Below are positions 6,154-7,598 of a stretch of 7,598 nucleotides of DNA, piece after piece (position 1 is the stretch's first letter; each line of letters opens with the position of its first letter). A model generated the notes under the pieces. It had not been told where the DNA came from. It made no database searches and saw only the letters and a list, made by a program, of their open reading frames with translations. The translations under genes were made by a program, and so were the position numbers. This DNA comes from Gammaproteobacteria bacterium (lineage in GTDB: Bacteria > Pseudomonadota > Gammaproteobacteria > GRL18), in NCBI GenBank assembly GCA_027076245.1, contig JALTKC010000058.1:1-7598 (forward strand). The letters are read 5' to 3'.

Positions 6154-6214
6154 GGTGTATTATTAACTGATTGAGGGTATAAATTATATAGGTATATACC
6201 CCAACTTATACACC
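6154..6214. repeat. Nested inverted repeat
   Basis: The outer arms GGTGTAT (6154-6160) and ATACACC (6208-6214) enclose inner arms GGGTATA (6175-6181) and TATACCC (6195-6201). The inner stem extends by TTG/CAA across one bulged A (6171-6173 with 6202-6204). No T-run follows on either strand, so it is not terminator-like. It could be a paired operator or a leader structure. Confidence 0.45.
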
Positions 6215-6349
6215 AAAAAACATTAACTTAGCTTTTTCTAATATTGTTGGGTAGTAAAAGGCTATTTAAAACCTGTCTGTTAAAAGCTTTAAACTGTTCT
6301 ATACTGAAATCTAACCAACTTGTAATTATCTTATCAGGAAATTAATACT

Positions 6350-6775
6350 GTGGACAAAATCATTTTAGTAGTTGTCTTTATTTTTGCGGGCTTTACTGGT
6401 ACGTCTGTATTTGCCAGTGATCAGCAATTCAGTCAGATGGAGCAGAAAAAGGTTTTTGATAAAATTCGTACTAAAATGATTGTGGGTTGTTATACGCAGG
6501 GCAAACAACTGCAGTCACCCATAACCAGTCTGGAGCAGTTACAGACATTGTTCCCTCAGCGGGTTCGGGCCTGCAGTTGTTTTCAGTCCGCTCTGTCTCG
6601 GGTATCCAATCGAACTATTTATGAAGACAGCAAGCACTCCTATCAGCTTTATCTGCAAAAAAAAGATGCTCTGAAATTAAAGGATAAAGCCCGTTTAAAA
6701 GCTGTCGAAGCTCAGATTCGAAGCTTTGAACCCTTTATGTCTAAAATCATAAAACAGTGTGGTTTAAATCAATAA
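6350..6775 (+). CDS. Exported four-cysteine protein of unknown function
   Basis: I do not recognise this 141-residue protein. It begins at GTG, supported by AGGAA at 6336-6340, ten bases upstream. A signal peptide is clear: MDK, a hydrophobic core (4-17) and likely cleavage after VFA (residue 22). The mature protein, about 119 residues, has exactly four cysteines: C47 in MIVGCYTQG, C75 and C77 in RACSCFQ, and C137 near the C-terminus. An even number and periplasmic export suggest two disulfides. A lysine-rich, probably helical stretch spans about 92-135. The C...CxC arrangement resembles small periplasmic hypothetical proteins of gammaproteobacteria, but no named family can be assigned. It stands alone between intergenic regions and is divergent from the exported Sel1-like protein. 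TATACT at 6300-6305 may be its -10 box. Confidence 0.8.
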   Translation: MDKIILVVVFIFAGFTGTSVFASDQQFSQMEQKKVFDKIRTKMIVGCYTQGKQLQSPITSLEQLQTLFPQRVRACSCFQSALSRVSNRTIYEDSKHSYQLYLQKKDALKLKDKARLKAVEAQIRSFEPFMSKIIKQCGLNQ

Positions 6776-6855
6776 TATCTGCCTGATTTGAAAATGGCGC
6801 AGATTGACAACAAATTGGCGCGTAAAGGCAAGAATGCTTTCAATTTCTGGGTTAA

Positions 6856-6908
6856 CCTGTCTCTAAACTGTTAAAACTATCATAGATCAAGCCGATAACA
6901 GAGACAGG
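6856..6908 (+). promoter_or_regulatory. Hairpin overlapping the ribosome binding site of the 61-residue ORF
   Basis: CCTGTCTCT (6856-6864) pairs perfectly with AGAGACAGG (6900-6908). Past a five-base bulge the stem continues with GTTA (6870-6873) and TAAC (6896-6899). The right arm contains the AGG of the Shine-Dalgarno AGGAA (6906-6910), four to seven bases before the ATG at 6913. Folding would hide the ribosome site. This is seen in the sequence; a regulatory role is inferred. Confidence 0.45.
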
Positions 6909-6912
6909 AATT

Positions 6913-7098
6913 ATGACACATGATAAAAACTTTAAGGAGTTGGCTCAATGCCTGAATGGTGTAAAGGAATGGAAGTTAAAGAATAGCGAGCCGGTTCCAG
7001 AGAGATTACTGGAACAACTTGAAAATGCCCTGGAAAAAAGTCTTGAGAACTATTGTAAAAATAAACATCCTCAAAATGAACGTAAAGTTTTACCGTAA
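6913..7098 (+). CDS. Small hypothetical protein, 61 residues
   Basis: The protein is not recognised. It is charged and probably helical, with two amphipathic stretches: FKELAQCLNGVKEWKL (7-22) and PERLLEQLENALEKSLENYC (29-48), the second with heptad-like leucines that could form a short coiled coil. It has cysteines at 13 and 48, no signal peptide and no membrane segment, so it is presumably cytoplasmic. Supporting a real gene are AGGAA just upstream, a perfect TTGACA at 6804-6809 (although its -10 partner is poor), and a terminator-like inverted repeat running into a T-rich tract after the stop. The Shine-Dalgarno to ATG spacing is short, and its right side lies in a potential hairpin, so translation may be weak or regulated. 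No neighbour points to a function. Confidence 0.5.
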   Translation: MTHDKNFKELAQCLNGVKEWKLKNSEPVPERLLEQLENALEKSLENYCKNKHPQNERKVLP

Positions 7099-7100
7099 AC

Positions 7101-7220
7101 GTACAGAAGGCTCTGGCCAGGTGCTTTTCTGAGGGCCGCACAATGGGGGGGAATTGTGGGCTTTAAAAAAAGCACCTGGCCAGAGCCTCCTGAGTTCCAG
7201 GTAACGACAGCCTTCAGTAC
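7101..7220 (+). repeat. Large nested inverted repeat between convergent genes
   Basis: Three stems are nested. The outer arms GTACAGAAGGCT (7101-7112) and AGCCTTCAGTAC (7209-7220) match except for one A-A mismatch. The middle arms at 7108-7128 and 7168-7188 are a perfect 21-base-pair inverted repeat containing CTCTGGCCAGG. The inner arms GCC(g)CACAAT (7135-7144) and ATTGTGGGC (7153-7161) pair with one bulge around a loop of seven G and one A. AGGCT at 7108-7112 belongs to both outer and middle left arms and has two partners, AGCCT at 7184-7188 and at 7209-7213, so the two foldings compete. The 20 bases 7189-7208 are the asymmetric part. Confidence 0.85.
7165..7202 (-). terminator. Terminator-like stem with T7, minus strand
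   Basis: Read on the minus strand, ACCTGG (7202-7197) and CCAGGT (7179-7174) form a six-base-pair stem followed by GC and seven T (7171-7165). It could end the DUF2892 transcript. Its right arm is shared with the 21-base-pair repeat, so the two structures exclude each other. Confidence 0.4.
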
Positions 7221-7222
7221 TT

Positions 7223-7411
7223 TTATTTTTTTGAGGTATTGATACCCAGTAAAGGATACATTGGACAGAAGTTAAACAGGCCCGTTAATAAGGGTACTAC
7301 ACCAATCCAGCCCCATGGATTAAGTACATCAGGCAGTACAAATACCCCTGCAATTAAGACAATACCCACAATAATGCGTAAGATTTTATCGATGCCACCA
7401 ACGTTTTTCAT
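7223..7411 (-). CDS. DUF2892 (YgaP-type) inner-membrane protein
   Basis: The 62-residue protein has two membrane helices (about 10-27 and 33-48). It carries the DUF2892 pattern: MKNVGGIDKILRIIVGIVL at the N-terminus, then WGWIGVVPLLTGLFNFCPMYPLLGINT. The CP-Y-LLG-NT block at 49-59 is the family hallmark. Members occur alone or fused to rhodanese, as in E. coli YgaP, and often lie near sulfur- or redox-related genes; their function is not settled. The usual second cysteine after NT is serine here (S60), leaving only C49. GGAG lies about ten bases before the ATG, supporting the start. A perfect -10 (7445-7450) and a 19-bp palindrome lie upstream, and a probable Crp/Fnr regulator gene on the same strand ends 120 bp before it. 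Confidence 0.9.
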   Translation of the reverse strand: MKNVGGIDKILRIIVGIVLIAGVFVLPDVLNPWGWIGVVPLLTGLFNFCPMYPLLGINTSKK

Positions 7412-7444
7412 TTTATAAGCTCCAGTAGTTTTCTTTTTAATGTG

Positions 7445-7450
7445 ATTATA
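7445..7450 (-). promoter_or_regulatory. -10 box of the DUF2892 gene
   Basis: The minus strand reads TATAAT, a perfect sigma-70 -10, placing the start of transcription near 7438 and giving a leader of about 26 bases. At 17 bases spacing the -35 hexamer is CGCTTT (7473-7468), a poor match, which suggests dependence on an activator. Confidence 0.6.
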
Positions 7451-7474
7451 TTGTGGCAGATAAAATGAAAGCGT

Positions 7475-7493
7475 TAAGTGACAATGTCACTTA
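7475..7493. promoter_or_regulatory. 19-bp palindromic operator candidate upstream of the DUF2892 gene
   Basis: TAAGTGACA (7475-7483), central A, then TGTCACTTA (7485-7493) is a perfect odd-centred palindrome. Its centre is about 46 bp upstream of the predicted transcription start and adjoins the weak -35, a position typical of activator sites. The half-site resembles GTGAC/GTCAC motifs, but the three-base centre does not fit the usual Crp/Fnr spacing, so the binding protein is open. Confidence 0.55.
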
Positions 7494-7531
7494 TAAGTGC
7501 AATTAGAGAAATATTGAAAGTGTTGTAAACC

Positions 7532-7598
7532 TTAATGTACCAGCAGGTTAGCCAGGGCGTCATGATTGGTAATTTCAATTTTACCCCGGCTGAGTAAT
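7532..7598 (-). CDS. C-terminal end of a probable Crp/Fnr-family transcription regulator (partial)
   Basis: Only 21 codons plus the stop are in the window: LLSRGKIEITNHDALANLLVH, quoted in two parts as LLSRGKIEIT and NHDALANLLVH. This fits the last helix and beta-wing of a Crp/Fnr winged helix-turn-helix domain, where R-G-I-I followed by D-x-x-L-x-x-L is the common ending. The sensing domain is outside the window, so the signal (oxygen, nitric oxide, cAMP or other) cannot be told. Its position upstream of a DUF2892 gene on the same strand fits a local regulatory pair. Other winged-helix families cannot be fully excluded from so short a tail. Confidence 0.6.
   Translation of the reverse strand, partial: LLSRGKIEITNHDALANLLVH

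Larger units (their letters stand above)
5964..6349. other. 386-bp AT-rich intergenic region between divergent exported-protein genes
   Basis: This stretch separates the minus-strand Sel1-like gene and the plus-strand gene at 6350. Described separately below are a possible 28-codon peptide gene (6037-6123), 12-bp tandem repeats inside it (6081-6116), and a nested inverted repeat (6154-6214). TATACT at 6300-6305 is a candidate -10 for the 6350 gene, with a poor CTGTTA -35 at 17 bases spacing. I see no convincing promoter for the Sel1-like gene, no tRNA and no mobile element. Confidence 0.6.
7101..7232 (+). terminator. Terminator-like outer stem with T-rich tract, plus strand
   Basis: The outer stem 7101-7112 / 7209-7220 (11 of 12 paired) is followed directly by TTTTATTTTTTT (7221-7232), three bases after the stop of the 61-residue ORF. 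The layout is that of an intrinsic terminator, except that the loop is 96 bases and itself holds the 21-base-pair hairpin. Confidence 0.5.

Noticed and set aside
6948..6986. A 12-codon frame (MPEWCKGMEVKE) with AAGGAG eight bases before its ATG
   Set aside because: The Shine-Dalgarno is good, but it lies inside the longer 61-codon frame, where AAGGAG also encodes Lys-Glu. Twelve codons are too few to argue for a gene.
6932..7141. Minus-strand open frame of 69 codons
   Set aside because: It is antisense to the 61-residue ORF and runs from within the large inverted repeat, with no supporting ribosome site.
7101..7220. Integron attC site or CRISPR-like unit
   Set aside because: There are no RYYYAAC/GTTRRRY core sites, no integrase and no repeated spacer array. 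The structure is better read as nested inverted repeats and terminators.

Overview
The window looks like chromosomal DNA from a flagellated gammaproteobacterium of moderate GC content. The evidence is oligoribonuclease (orn) divergent from an M48-type protease, SlyX with its family C-terminal Pro-Pro-Pro-His-Tyr, a CheV chemotaxis adaptor, a BaiN/YhiN-type flavoprotein and an NfsB-type nitroreductase. The exact genus cannot be named from the sequence. There is no rRNA, tRNA, CRISPR array, transposase or phage gene. Mostly housekeeping and accessory-metabolism genes are present, with small dispersed repeats between them.

Left part (1-1169): the N-terminal third of an M48/Ste24-like membrane protease runs off the left edge on the minus strand. 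It is divergent from orn, with overlapping promoters in a 89-bp gap. orn converges on an NAD(P)-binding, ketopantoate-reductase-like gene, and a REP-like hairpin lies between them. Middle left (1170-3373): three minus-strand genes, transcribed slyX, cheV, then the Rossmann-fold gene, are separated by gaps of 83 to 141 bp. The slyX-cheV gap carries a second kind of dispersed hairpin repeat. Middle right (3443-5963): the BaiN-like flavoprotein is divergent from slyX and converges tightly (24 bp) on the nitroreductase. A second REP-like copy follows, and then a secreted Sel1-like protein.

Right part (5964-7598) is the least conventional. A 386-bp intergenic region holds a possible 28-residue membrane peptide built on 12-bp repeats and a nested inverted repeat. 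Next come an unrecognised exported four-cysteine protein, and an unrecognised 61-residue protein whose Shine-Dalgarno lies in a potential hairpin. A 120-bp nested inverted repeat follows that could terminate transcription in both directions. Last are a DUF2892 two-helix membrane protein, with a perfect -10 box and a 19-bp palindrome just upstream of its -35 position, and the C-terminal end of a probable Crp/Fnr-family regulator.

I found no convincing multi-gene novel system. The items most worth checking are the nested structure at 7101-7220, the REP-like pair with a compensatory base change, the hairpin over a ribosome binding site at 6856-6908, and the small membrane peptide at 6037-6123.
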